From the NCBI GenBank assembly GCA_021234155.1, contig JAJEKV010000040.1, positions 2,829,799-2,893,798 of the forward strand: a DNA stretch of 64,000 bases. Direction: 5' to 3'. A model generated the notes under the pieces. The model made no database searches and had not been told where the DNA came from. It worked only from the letters and a program-made list of their open reading frames with translations. How positions within the stretch are numbered: position 1 is the stretch's first letter; every line of letters begins with the position of its first letter. Made by a program: the position numbers and the translations under genes. Of the stretch, positions 23,144 through 34,089 are shown in pieces. Origin of the DNA: Isoetes taiwanensis. Its lineage: Eukaryota > Streptophyta > Lycopodiopsida > Isoetales > Isoetaceae.

Positions 23144-23698
23144 ATGGAGACGAAAAGAGCGAGTTTATGCATTGCTGTGTTTATGTTGATACTGCTCCAG
23201 AATGTGATGGCATACCGTCATGTTATTCAGGAAACTGTGGGCGCTTCAAAGGTTAGCAATGTAGTGTTTTATGTGCACAGCAAGCTCACAAAACCAAATG
23301 AAACTGTGGAAGTAGTGGCCAGTTCAGATGATGACTATGAGACTACCACTAAGTTTGGAACAATTGGAGTAGGAAATATTGTGCTCACTGCAGAGCAATC
23401 CAACAGCTCAAAAGTAGTGGGCAGGCTTAAATCTATGGTTATCATTGCTGACACAGTTTTCACTGATTATCCTCATGCTCAAGAGCTCCTCACTGCTGAG
23501 CTTGAAACAGAGGAATACAATGGCACCTTGTCTTTGCATGGCAGAGATGTTGCCACTGGTTATGAAATTCCTGTAGTCGGCGGAACTGGTTACTTCAGAG
23601 GTGTAAGGGGTTGGGCCAATATTACTCATGTTGAGTACAATCTGCCTGATTCCACAACTATGATTAATGCCACTCTTGTATATCCCCCCTATTTTTAA
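23144..23698 (+). CDS. Dirigent-family protein
   Basis: An intact, intron-less frame of 184 residues, close to the usual 180-190 for the family. I chose the ATG at 23144; an upstream in-frame codon at 23123 is TTG. Residues about 8-24 (LCIAVFMLILLQNVMAY) form a signal peptide, so the protein is expected in the cell wall or apoplast. The body follows the dirigent beta-barrel pattern: VSNVVFYVHSKL, FGTIGVGNIVLT, LHGRDVATGYEIPVVGGTGY then FRGVRGWANITHVEYN, ending in ATLVYPPYF. Five Asn-X-Ser/Thr sequons (NETV, NSSK, NGTL, NITH, NATL) suit a secreted glycoprotein. Dirigent proteins steer stereoselective coupling of phenoxy radicals in lignan and related pathways, or act in wall barriers; which applies here cannot be told. 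A TATA box lies just upstream. Neighbours on both sides are repeats, so no operon-like context exists. Confidence 0.92.
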   Translation: METKRASLCIAVFMLILLQNVMAYRHVIQETVGASKVSNVVFYVHSKLTKPNETVEVVASSDDDYETTTKFGTIGVGNIVLTAEQSNSSKVVGRLKSMVIIADTVFTDYPHAQELLTAELETEEYNGTLSLHGRDVATGYEIPVVGGTGYFRGVRGWANITHVEYNLPDSTTMINATLVYPPYF

Positions 23699-25319
23699 AT
23701 AAGGACCTTGTTGGACTGCTTATAGCTCCGACTCTGCTGCAGAAATATCGAATTCTGTTTCTGCATATACAATGGTCAGCTTTATATTTACCATTTACAA
23801 GCATAAGCATTTTTTATTAATATGTTTGTCAGGTTATACGAACCTTTGCAAAATCCATAATTGAGAATCCTTTTACAGACAATTGCTATGCTAATTGCTA
23901 ATAGCAGAGATAAAACTGTAAATAAAACACGTTGGGTTTCAACACACTATTGTTTGTTATTATTATCCAAATTCTATTTGGAATATTCCATACAGCTGCT
24001 AATTGCCAATTGCCAATTGCCAACTACATTGCAGGAAAAAAGAAAGTTCCCATGAAGTTTAAAACACGTTCTAATATTTATAGTTGGTCATCAACTCTCT
24101 GATCACAAATGATTTGTGAAAGCATTTACTCACACCATTGAAGGTTCCTAGATTTACTGGGAATGAACCCCAACATTGCATATGATAGACCAGTACAGTT
24201 TTGCAGATTATCACCATGGCTGCCAGCAATGCCCTTTCCATATTGTGTGTCCTATTCTAGGAGTTCCAGTTGTTTTGTTTATCTTGTATTACTTTTTGCT
24301 CTAAATTGGGCATACCATGTTTCTTACACATTCCAACATCTTTGCATCTGGTCCACTCTCATATCCTGGTTCATCAAATTTGGCAGCCAAATAATGCCCA
24401 GCTGACAAAATCATATATAATTTGCTTACAGTTAACAAGACAAAGAAGGTAGAGCTAATAAAAGAAGCATCATATACCAACTTTGTTCAAATTTGTTCAG
24501 AATGTATCTTATGTGATTTCGTTGGCTGCAAATGACAGAACTATGAAACTAGATGAATGGATGGAGATCTCGCATTCATCACTGACTTTTAAAGATCCCA
24601 AGTAGGAAAAACTGGAAAGATGAAAACAAGAATAGACTTAAGCACCAAGGCTTGGAGATGACCTTTGCAAAATGGAGTATTGTTCACTTCTGATAACGAC
24701 CTTCCTCAAGTTACATCTTTTTTACTACATAAAAGGCCTCGGTATTCTGAAAGACATGAGACTGATCAATGTGAAAAGTCAGAACTGAAACTATTGTGAA
24801 AATGAAGCATTTACAGTAGGAACTAGTAAATGTTCTCCCTTACCAGGCATCAGCAAGTGCTTGTGTTGTTAATTCTTAGATCCTATCTAGTATGATTTCC
24901 AAGTCACATAAAGTTCTCAAACAGCCGCATCCAGAAGTTAAAAAGCGCGGATTTACGCAACCCTGCTTAATAAAGTTCCGCCATAGCCAAAAAAAAGGAG
25001 GAGAGTTGCTAACCATCATGCGCTTAAGGATCTCCTGGAATGTTTCTGTAAGGCGATCAGTTTTCTTCTTGGGCAATCTCCGCCCTTGTTGGCACCTTCC
25101 AAGCTAGCTCTGATGGCAGTTAAAACGGTAGTTATGAGATCTGTTTGTCGCCATAGCACCGTATCCACTCTCTTTTGATCTCAGTTAGGATAGCAGCAAT
25201 GCTATTGCTCTAGGGTTTTTTGTTTGCCCTTGTTTTCGTTCGGGGGTATTTGCATTCCTAGGATGGGATATGAGAGATGCAATTAAATAGTCGAAGTGAA
25301 GTGATGTTGAGCTTTCAAA
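23699..25319. other. 3' flank of the dirigent gene and spacer
   Basis: There is no supported gene. Near 23995-24025 a short tandem of AATTGCC units occurs. On the minus strand, AAACCCTAGAGC near 25215-25200 looks like a plant 5' leader, followed by an ATG near 25155, and an open stretch PKKKTDRLTETFQEILKRMM (about 25070-25010) ends at a possible GT donor. The frames do not join cleanly, so I do not call a gene. Confidence 0.35.
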
Positions 25320-26030
25320 TAATGTATAGGGGAATGGAGGTTGGGACTCCATTCCCGGATTTGCAGGTGGGGTCCCGCGACCGTTAGCCTTAAGGGTCAC
25401 TGGTAAAACCGAATGGAGGACCAACCTCCATTCCCCTACAAAATAGAAATAGGGGAAGCAGCTGTGCAGATCCGACATATTTAAGCGGTTTTGCAGACTT
25501 CTTGCTGTTCTTTCAAAGATCCGGCGAAGAAAGCATTTGCAGATCCGGCGATCTGCTATCTGTGGAAAAAACAAGAAACAAGACCTTCTTCTACTATCTG
25601 CGAAGAAATGATCTGTGTCCAACGGGTATCTGCAAAGAAAAACCCTCAGTCCAAGAAAAACTGCAAAAAATCAAGAAGACCCTGCGAAGTACTACCTGGT
25701 TACAGAGCTTGAACTACCTGCGAAGAACTACCTTGCCGCATTTGCTGATGACCTGCATTGCAAGGCTCTTTGAGAGAGTTGAAGCTCGTCGCATGCAAGG
25801 CTACCTGCATTATAGAGCTCGTCGCAGAGCTCGTCGCATGCTTGAGGAACTAGTACTGTCCAGAACACAGAACTGGCGGCGATGCGGCGACCCTAAAACA
25901 AAACCCTAAAGAGAAAACTTGAGCAGCCGGTCATGCGGAATGGGAAGACCCTACTTCCATTCCGCTGTGTTAGCGACTGCCACGTGGCAACTCTTGATTT
26001 AACCTCAGTAGAAATAGTCGACCCTATTTC
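25320..26030. mobile_element. Fold-back/array element, copy E2
   Basis: The order is reversed relative to E1. A terminal fold-back has arms at about 25324-25377 and 25400-25443 (GGGGAATGGAGGTTGG pairs with CCAACCTCCATTCCCC). A degenerate array rich in GCAGAGCTC, GCGAAGA and GCATG follows at about 25460-25910, then a hairpin GCGGAATGG..CCATTCCGC at 25935-25965, the palindrome TGCCACGTGGCA at 25978-25989, and the outer end near CTATTTCTATTTTGTA at 26025-26038. The array contains short open frames that look like repeat by-products, not genes. Confidence 0.65.
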
Positions 26031-26705
26031 TATTTTGTATAGGAGAAAGGAAAACGGGACTCCATTTTGGCACGGAGAGAGGGTCCTGCGACCGGCGGCA
26101 GCCGGAGTGGGTCTCCCGCAGTGCCAGAATGGAGAACCATTTTTGTTTCCCCTACAAAATAGAAGTTGGGGAGAAATTTTTTTGCAGCACGGTGGATTTC
26201 TGAAGCAGGTTCGGCGGATTTCTGAAGCAGGTTCGTGATTTTTGAGTCCAACAATACGCACTAAGACGCCGTTCAGTAATTCTTGACTTAGCTGCTTCAA
26301 TTTCTCTGTTTTTTTTTTTAAGTTTGCCTTGTTTTTTACTTTGTCACGAACAGACATTCCAGGAATACTTCCTAAAATGCGGCAGAAGCTTCAGCACCAG
26401 ATTTGAAGAACACTGGATTTATAGAAAGGATTTGAACAGTTCGCCAGAGATGCACTCGATTCATGGAGGGACCTGAAAATACAGTTCAAATCTGCAATAA
26501 ATTTCCGGTTTGGATATATTTAAAGAGTTTTATAGCTCTTACTTGAGCGCCTGATTTGATTTGAGGACAGAGGTTCAACCGACTTGTAACCGAGAGGCCA
26601 GAATCGCAGACCCAACTTCTATTCCGCCATGGAGGCGGATCCACGTGGCAGCAGTAAATTGCACCAATGCCAAAACTTTCGACCCAACTTCTATTTTGTG
26701 CCCCT
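26030..26705. mobile_element. Fold-back/array element, copy E3
   Basis: It abuts E2. Fold-back arms are about 26030-26090 and 26101-26162 (CTATTTTGTA.. pairing with ..TACAAAATAG; CTCCATTTTGGCAC against GTGCCAGAATGGAG). The array at about 26180-26260 repeats GGATTTCTGAAGCAGGTTCG. A GCCAGAATCG..ATTCCGCC block at 26598-26627 is a weak hairpin. CCACGTGG lies at 26641-26648 and the outer end GACCCAACTTCTATTTTGTG near 26680-26700. Confidence 0.6.
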
Positions 26706-27360
26706 AGTATGGTAGATGAAAGTATTAATATTCAACAACATATGTGCCGAAGTATAGACAATTCTCGAGAGCATCTAATTTGCCAAGCCATATAAAAGTA
26801 CAATGAACATGGCCTGAAACCTAGAAAGTAGGTGCCCCTATCCAATGTCCCAGCATTGAGTGTGAAAATTTGATTGGAAGTCGAAAAGAGTTTGGTCAGC
26901 CCCGAGTCCAGGTGCCCCTGTGGACTGCTGACAATGTAGACGGTAAGATTAGTGAAAGGCACTTGGCAAAAGTAACTCATTAGAAGTCATGCATTCCAAA
27001 TAAGCTGAAACGACGGCCAACAAAAAAATGAAATGCTCCGAAGTCGTAAGGCCTTGGCGAGAGAATAATACAGTCGACCAACTGAGAAAGAAAAAGTCAC
27101 AAATAGAGCATCCAGTTGGTACTGCCTCGAAGGCGATATTACCACGCCCAGAATGGGAACAAGAGAAAAATACATGCACTGGGGAACCCCTGGCCATACC
27201 AATGAAATCATCAAATAGAAGTGAAATTGAACCAACTGAATACAAACCAGCATCGAAAGAACCATACAAGCACGTCACACAAAGGGAAGAAGGGTGAAAT
27301 GCTAGGTAGAGACAATGATGACCAACAGGAGAGCACCGATAGGAAACAAAAAGAAAAAAT
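26706..27360. other. spacer between fold-back elements
   Basis: The sequence between copies E3 and E4 shows a minus-strand open stretch (27434-26949) rich in hydrophobic and Cys/Ser residues without a recognisable domain. I treat it as non-coding. Confidence 0.3.
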
Positions 27361-27361
27361 G

Positions 27362-27960
27362 TAAAGGGAATAGAGGTTGGGACTCCATTCCTAGTTTTGC
27401 AGGTGGGGTCTGCGATCGGCATTAGCTGGGACATCTACAATAACGCCGGTCGCGGACCCCACCTGCAAAATCGGGAATGGAGGACCAACCTCCATTCCCC
27501 TACAAAATAGAAACGGGGGAGACGTTTCAAGGGGCAAAAACAGAGTTTTACAAGATCAACAAGATATTGCAGAGTTTCTGAGAGGCTTTTCAGCAAGATT
27601 TAAGCAAGATTTTGCAGGTGGGGAAGATTTCTGAGCAAGATTTTGGAGATTTTTTTTTAAAGCAGAGTTTTCGGTTGAGTCTCTACTTCTGGCTTGCTAT
27701 CTTACATGCCTTGTAGAGCAAACAACAACGGAAACAATAAAAAACACTAGGGTGCAAAGAACTGCGGAGCTCCAGAACTATTGAGCTCGCATCTGCTTGA
27801 AGAACTGATCGCAGAGCTCGAAGGGGAACTGCTCAAAGACCTTGCTTGCAAAGCTCGAAGAAGAACCGGTGCAAAGTTCACATTTGCAGAGATCGAAGAA
27901 CAACCCTGAAGAGATCTTTTAGCAGAGATTGAAGTTCGCATTTAGCAGAGAACAACCCTG
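27362..27960. mobile_element. Fold-back/array element, copy E4 (truncated)
   Basis: The fold-back is the best preserved of the five. The left arm at about 27365-27420 and right arm at about 27444-27502 pair over GGGAATRGAGGTTGG, CTCCATTCC, TTTTGCAGGTGGGGTC and GCGAYCGGC with few mismatches and a loop near 24 bases. The array at about 27540-27955 repeats GCAAGATTT, GCAGAG and AGCTCGAAG. The hairpin and CACGTG end are missing because a long LTR begins at 27961. Confidence 0.6.
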
Positions 27961-29581
27961 TGACGTTCCAGGGGAATATACGCCATAAATACGTATATTC
28001 CTGGACCCGTCACTATACAAGTCGACCTTTGGTAGCCTTGTATACCTTAGAAAGTGGCAAGGGGCACATATCTAAGTTAATTGTTAACTTAGATAACCTT
28101 AGGATAAGGCCCATTTCCACATGGCCTTATCCTATTGGGCAACCGCCACACGGCCCCATCCTAGTGGTGCCACGTGGCATCCCATGTGGACCCTCACCTA
28201 TATTGGCTCAAACCCTAACCCTAGACCCCTTTTTCCTGACTCTAGCACCTGAACACTCATCTACGCACTCGAAACCCCGTTTCGAGCATCGTTCGTCGTA
28301 GCATAGCCTGGCGCAGCAGCCCCCGAAGTGTGTGTATGATCATAGAGGGAGCACGACCTCGACCCCATCAAGGAGCAATGGAGACACCAGGGATGGGAGG
28401 AAGCACTTCTGGAGCAGGTAGGTGGAGTAGAGTCATGGTAGTTCATCTGGAAGTTAGCACTCCAGATGGGTCTGTATGTTGTATCATGAGTAGAGCCATC
28501 CTAGAACCCTTGTTGAACATCTTGAACCCTAATCAAGGAACCCTAACTGTTAGTTAGATATGTATGATTAGGTTAAGATGTTCTTATTATGATTATCATG
28601 ATATGATGTTATGAGATGTTGGTTGATCATGTTTGCTCCTCTTGTATTGGAAGGGGGGTAGAGACCTAGGGCCATATATAGTATGCTCCTAGTGTAGATC
28701 CCTTAGTTCCTATTACTTGCGGCTTGTGCATAGGAACCCACCGGGCTATGGAGGCTATGATGTGACTCATCACTACACAACGGGACTAGAGGCGATGCGG
28801 AGGGAGGATCCCTGCCGAGTGGGGGCTACGGGGGATCCCATAGTGGGCTAGGCTTATCGTGTGGGCCGAGCATGGGTTCGACACCTCCTGGGGCAATGGT
28901 GCCGCCCTGCCTCTCCAGAGTTGCAAGTGTCAGCTTGGCTCTTGTTTTGGGGGTTGGTCAGGTGCAATCGGTGTGTCGCCACGATTCTCTAGCCCCCGAG
29001 TCTCTAGATCCCGGGGAGGGGAGATGCAACCCTTCCCGCCTCGACGGACCCGGGGAGATGCAACACAGAGTAGTCCCGATGGGTGATGCCATGGGATTGC
29101 GTGATCCCAAGGCTAGAGTCATGCCAGAGCCCCGATGGAGCCCATCTGCAAAGTATGCACAGGAGGGGCGGATGGAGTGGTCAACCCTAGCCATTGTCTT
29201 ATGCCAGCCCCGCCACTGTTATGATTCGGTCTGCTCTATCTTGAGGCCTATCCAGTTAGTCGACTTCCTTATGTGTCGGAGCCACGGGTAGGAGCTCTCA
29301 TGTTTTATGGCATCTGATTATGTTCTTTGCACCTATGGATATGTGGATGAGCTACCCTTCGAGGTAGTGTGATGTATTGTTATTGCTAGTTCTGACGATG
29401 TTTATGCTTCCGCTGTGATAGGAGCCCCTAGGGGAAGGGCGCGCAAGACACCTTCGTGTCCCCCTTCCCGCACTACGGAGATCCCATGAGTGACGGAGGG
29501 CCCGTGCGGTCGGAGGACCGGATGGGGGATTTCCTACGGAGTGTACGGCTGGGAGCCGTATATTTAGTAGGGAGCGTCACA
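27961..29581 (+). mobile_element. Long LTR (family A) of a Ty3-type retroelement
   Basis: It starts TGACGTTCC and ends GCGTCACA, immediately followed by a primer-binding site. The first 52 bases form a near-palindrome (TGACGTTCCAGG.. and ..CCTGGACCCGTCA). At about 1.6 kb it is long for a plant LTR. Diverged copies lie inverted at about 32290-34085 and, also on the minus strand, from 45794 to past 47000. These share blocks such as the GACCGAATCATAACAGTGGC region, a bracketed GAGATGCAAC block and the GGGGGTAGAGACC block. Small open frames inside it are not genes. Confidence 0.75.
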
Positions 29582-29582
29582 A

Positions 29583-29594
29583 TGGTATCAGAGC
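29583..29594 (+). other. Primer-binding site, initiator methionine tRNA
   Basis: TGGTATCAGAGC, the standard plant LTR-element primer site, lies one base after the LTR end. Confidence 0.85.
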
Positions 29595-30144
29595 AATGTT
29601 CTTGGTTGACCAGGAACTAGCACTAACCATAACCATGAAAGTAGTCTAACAGGCCTAATAGGGTGTGAAATGAAAATTTCCACCATGGAACCTCGAAAAT
29701 AGGGGAAAAATTTTTTTCTCCTAGGTAGTGGGTCCGTAAGAATAGGCTAAGTTATTAGATGATGAAAAAGAATGAGTCAAATTAACATTCTAGTAAAACT
29801 GGAGTGGAAATTATGAATCGGCATCAAAATTCACCTAATATGGGTCAAAGAATCATGCCAATCCGAGACCTGGGTGAAAAATGGCGCAAATTCATAATTA
29901 ACACTTCAAACCATTAGGAAAAATTCGAAATTTTAATATAATACTGTATTAAGTATATATTAATAATTAAGTATATTGGAGTCATTAATAGGGGGGGCTA
30001 ATTATTACACCTATTAATGGTAGGAGAATATTCCCTAGAGCACCTCCTTTTAAATATCTTTGCCACCTCATTTCCCTCCAACCTTTTCCTCGACCTTATC
30101 TCTCTTGCTCAGCCTTACGTCATCCATTTCCTAGACCGTTAAAT
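29595..30144 (+). other. Leader between primer site and gag
   Basis: This is the untranslated leader expected between the primer-binding site and gag. AT-rich, no open frame of note. A G-run lies near 29991. Confidence 0.5.
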
Positions 30145-31448
30145 ATGGCACGCACCACGCAGACAGCAAGGAAGTTTGGTGAGAGACCCATACCCCCGAT
30201 GGCGGCAGCAGCAGCAGGACGCCAGGACAATATCTACCAATCGCTTCGGCGTACCCGATCATCAGTATTCCCAGGCTATGAGCAATGCCAGCTACATAGC
30301 AGATCAAATGGCTATTCCTCCTTCTACCAATCCTGCAGAGCGTCAAAAACAACTGGAATACCTGTGTATGGCTTATAAATTTTTACCTGAGCCTTTTGTG
30401 CAAACGAATGCACAACCTAATCCATCCAACCTACCTCCAGAATCCTCTTGTAAATGGCTAGAGAAAGTTGCAAGTTTGCCTACCTTCTCTGGTGAAAAGA
30501 GAAACCCGCCTACTGTCTTTGGATTCCTCTCTACATGGGAAAGTTATTTTGAATTGGTAAAAGCTACCGAAAAGCAGAAGCTGCAGGCCATGGACAAATA
30601 TCTGACAGATATGGCACCCAAAGATTTTGACTTGGAAGAACTTTAAAGAAGCTTTTGAAGGTTACAATTTGGCAGCTAACTACCATAATGACGTCAAACG
30701 AGAATGGGATTTATTCAAGCAAGGCGACAATGAATCAGTTTATCAGTATACATCGAAATTTCAGTATTTGTCCACTCAAATGGATGGGTTAAGTGAGAAG
30801 GAATTGTTACGTAAATATATAGCGGGACTCAAAAATTCCTTGTACGCAGAATTATGCTTTATAGATCCTCAGACCTTGGAAGGAGCAACAAAGAAAGCTA
30901 TAGCTGCAGAAAGGAAGTTAAATCCTGATTTTATAAACTGCAGTATATGGGAAGGATACCCTGAGGACAAAGGCAATGACAAGTCAAGCACTGAAAAAGC
31001 GAACAATAGCAAGAGTTCTGATAAGGGAAATAAAAGGTCTAGAGCAAGTGTGGGTGAAAATCAAGACCAAGCTCAGAAGACAAAGTGGGATAATCAGTCT
31101 GACAGATCTTTCTTCAAGAAAAGTGGGTGCTATTACTGCGGAGGACCACATCTTAAGGTAGACTGCCCAAAGTTAAATGCAAAAAGAGACCAGAATGATC
31201 AGGGCAATCGGGAAGAACGAAGGGAATCAGGCAGAGCTGAGTATAGACCAAATCCTTGTTCCAGTGGACCTTCGGCCCAAATGACCCAACTGGAAGAGCA
31301 ACCGGCTGCGTCAAGTGCCAAAACGAATAAAGAAGTAACTTTTGCCGACGAAGTGCAAAAGGAAAGGGGGAAAATGCAACAACTATGTCTGCAGCATAGA
31401 TGTTGGTTTCATTGTTCATTATTAAAGTATATAAGGAAAAAGTTTTAG
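30145..31448 (+). pseudogene. gag: Retrotransposon Gag, broken
   Basis: The start codon ATG at 30145 gives MARTTQTARKFGERPIPPMA; a frame change between about 30175 and 30240 moves reading to the next frame (YSQAMSNASYIADQMAIPP, KWLEKVASLPTFSGEK). A second shift at about 30630-30646 leads into TWKNFKEAFEGYNLAANYHN. The capsid-like region then continues with YQYTSKFQYLSTQMDGLSEK and LLRKYIAGLKNSLYAELCF. A basic linker (SSDKGNKRSRAS) leads to the zinc knuckle CYYCGGPHLKVDCP (C-x2-C-x3-H-x4-C), the spacing used by many plant Ty3-type Gags. Protease, reverse transcriptase and integrase are absent, so the element is internally deleted. Gag packages the element RNA into cytoplasmic particles. Confidence 0.85.
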
Positions 31449-31493
31449 CCTTAAGGGCTGGATCAATTTTTAGCCTAAAGGGCTGGACTTGAA

Positions 31494-31603
31494 TATTTCT
31501 AGTTGTGGAATCAACTAGGCTTGCAACTATGGATTTGGTTGTGGTAGATATTTCTAGTTGAGGATTCAACTAGGGTTGCAACCATGGACTTGGTTGTGTC
31601 AAA
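31494..31603. repeat. Two tandem 55-bp units
   Basis: Units begin TATTTCTAGTTG at 31494 and 31549 and differ at several positions. Just upstream, a shorter near-repeat of AAGGGCTGGA occurs twice (near 31453 and 31479). Confidence 0.75.
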
Positions 31604-31640
31604 TTTGCCATAAAATCCCTTGATCGAGGACGATCAATCC

Positions 31641-32280
31641 CGGAAGGGGAGGAATTGATATGGTGGCGCTCGGGGGAGCGATTCAGGCCCAACGCATCCG
31701 GAAATTAATATTCAAAAGTTAGTAAAAGTTAGTCAAATGAATGATGATATCTAGGTCAAGATAGGTAGTTATTGTTTAAAGCTATGAACCTTTGGAATTA
31801 AATTAATCTATTAAAAAAAGAGTGGTTGATAACGGGTCGCGAACCCACACAGCCGAAACTGTCTAAAATAATATCAGAGGTTAATGAATGCTTCCGGAAA
31901 CTGGGAAAAAGGGCCGATCCGGCCTTGCTAAAGGTCGAAGCAAGGATATTTGTGGAAATAGCGATTATTTACCTTTTGCATAGATATTTTTGGATTAGAA
32001 AAAGGTTCTACTGGAAATAGTGAACTGTGTTATAAATGCAGCTATCCTCCTCATTCTACTTTAGAGTGTTCGGTTGAATCCTGAGCAAAGGCTTCAGTCT
32101 GCAGTCTTAGTTGGTTGAATCTGTTCTTGAGTTTGAATTCTTGGATGCGGTTGTGAAGGCAAGATAACGATTTATTGCTGAGCCTGGGCCCGGCTGGGTG
32201 GAGAGCATAGCCGAGAAGGCTGGAACTTGAAGTTATTTGTTGGTTGTTTACATTCTTTAATTCTTGTTTTTACTGTAACA
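31641..32280 (+). mobile_element. Polypurine tract and LTR (family B)
   Basis: A purine-rich tract, GGAAGGGGAGGAA, at about 31643-31655 precedes a 624-bp segment that starts TGATATGG at 31657 and ends TACTGTAACA at 32280. A TATAAATG box lies at 32031-32038, as expected inside an LTR promoter. It is unlike the family A LTR that stands 5' of gag, so the element is either a recombinant or two elements nested together. No matching 5' LTR is present in the window. Confidence 0.6.
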
Positions 32281-32289
32281 TCTTGCAAC

Positions 32290-34085
32290 CGTATCACTAC
32301 CTAGGCTCAGACTCGTAAGGGAAGTAGACTGACGGCTAGGCCTGAAGATAGAATAGACCGAGATATGATAATGGCGGGGTTGGGTATAGACAATGGCTAA
32401 GGTTGACCGCTCCATACTTTGCAAACGGGCTAAATCGGCCTCTGACATGACTATAACCTGCCGGAGCTGCAGTCCTATGGTATCACCTATTGGGACTACT
32501 CCGGGTTGCATCTCCCTAGTCCGATGAGGTAGGAAGTGTTGCATCTCCCCATCCCAAGAACTAGTGGATCCATGGGCGGCTAGAGAATTGTGGCACACAT
32601 GATTCCTACTCAACTGAACTCCCCAAAACAAGCCAGGCCGACACCTGCAACGCTTGAGAGTTAGGGCGACACCATTGACCCAGAAAGTGTTGGACCCATA
32701 CCCGGTCCTCACGAAGTGACCGACTATAGGCCTAGCCCGCTATGGGTCCCCAGTAGCCGCACTCAGCAGGGACCTCCCTCCACTTTGCCCCTAGCCTCAT
32801 TGTATGATGCTAAGTCACTCCATAGCCCCTATAGCCAGGTGGGTTTCTATGCATAGGCCGCAATTAATAGGAACTAAGGGGTCTAATCTAGGAGCATCAT
32901 CTAAATAATGGCCACTAGATCTCTACCCCCCTTTCTAATACACAAAAGGTGCAAACATAAGATCAACCAACATCGTACATCAACATAATCATGATAAATA
33001 ATGAAGATAATATCTAATATACACACATGAATCTACCTATTTGTTAGGGTTCTTTGCTTAGGGTTCGAAACCTAGACTGAGGGTTCTAGGAAAGCTCTAG
33101 TAGCAAAATAAGATACTAGCTCATCTGGAATCCTAAGTTCCAGGTGATCTACCTATGAAGCTACTCTGAATACCTACTCCTGACGAACTTAAGAGGAAAT
33201 TTGAGATATCATTTCATCCCCATAAGAATCCTCCAATGGAATGGCTACCCTCTATTAACTGCAATTAATGCAGCACCAACAACTTCATTGCTGTTGTCTT
33301 TCCCCCATAACTTTTGATCCACTTGTCAAAATGTTGCGGCGTTTGTTGCATTAGATGCGGAATGAAAAGATCTTTCCAATGATGTATGGTTATGATGTAT
33401 TTCAATATGGTCATATGCGTTAACCTTAAAAAGATATGATTTTTTGCTTATTTCTTATATATTTATATCGTAAAAGATGTATGAATGGGTTATCACTAGA
33501 TAGATCTTGTGAAGACGAACCCATTGCTACAAAATGTTTTTGAATCGGAGTTCTGGATCAAAAGTTATAATGAAAAATTGATACTACAGAAGTTAGTTGC
33601 AGCTGCATTTATTACAGGCTGCCACATAATACTGGAATGAGATATACTAGAGCTCTTCTCTTATTGGACAGTTTAAAAAGCTGACATGGCATTTTAAGCA
33701 TCCCTTAATGGGACAAAATGTGATCTCATTTTTCCTCTAATGCCTCCAACTCCTGGTGTCTCCATCACTTGCTGATAAGTCGGGTAATTCTTCCTCCTTC
33801 CGATAATGCCTTGGGCTTGTCGGTCTGAACTATGCTGCCACGAACGGTGTTCGAAACAGAGTTCCGAGCGAAGAACAGGTCTCATGGTAGGTGGAGCCAA
33901 AAGATGGCCTAGGATTAGGATCAGGGTACTTATACGTTAGGGTTCCATGTAACTGCCGCGTGGCTCCAATGGGTGCATCCATGTGGCGGGTGCCCAATAG
34001 GGTAAAACCATATGAAAATGGCCTTAAGCCTAAGGTTGGCTAAGTTATGTGAATAACTTAGCCATGCTCCCTTTTCCACCCCGGG
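32290..34085 (-). mobile_element. Inverted, truncated LTR of family A
   Basis: Read on the minus strand this aligns in order with 28080-29290: the GATAATGGCGGGGTTGG/GACAATGGCTAAGGTTGACC region near 32365-32410, the GCATCTCC..GATGAGGTAGG region near 32505-32535, the ..CTACCCCCCTTTCTAATACA block near 32930 and the CCTAAGG..CTAAGTTA block near 34030-34060. It lacks the terminal part next to the primer site. Several hundred bases have diverged. Confidence 0.65.
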
Positions 34086-34089
34086 GGAT

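Noticed and set aside
24876-25215. Minus-strand gene start with plant-like leader and LTETFQEILKRM exon
   Set aside because: The ATG frame stops after 16 codons and no splice arrangement I could see joins the open pieces.
25185-26357. Open frames of 100-150 codons on both strands
   Set aside because: They fall within the fold-back arms and arrays of elements E2 and E3, mirror each other, and show no domain.
26949-27434. 161-codon minus-strand frame with hydrophobic stretches as a membrane protein
   Set aside because: It runs into the arm of fold-back E4 and shows no conserved motif; hydrophobic runs are expected from T-rich DNA.
28859-29291. Overlapping frames of 75-139 codons inside the family A LTR
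   Set aside because: GC-rich LTR sequence gives long chance frames; none is kept in the other two LTR copies.
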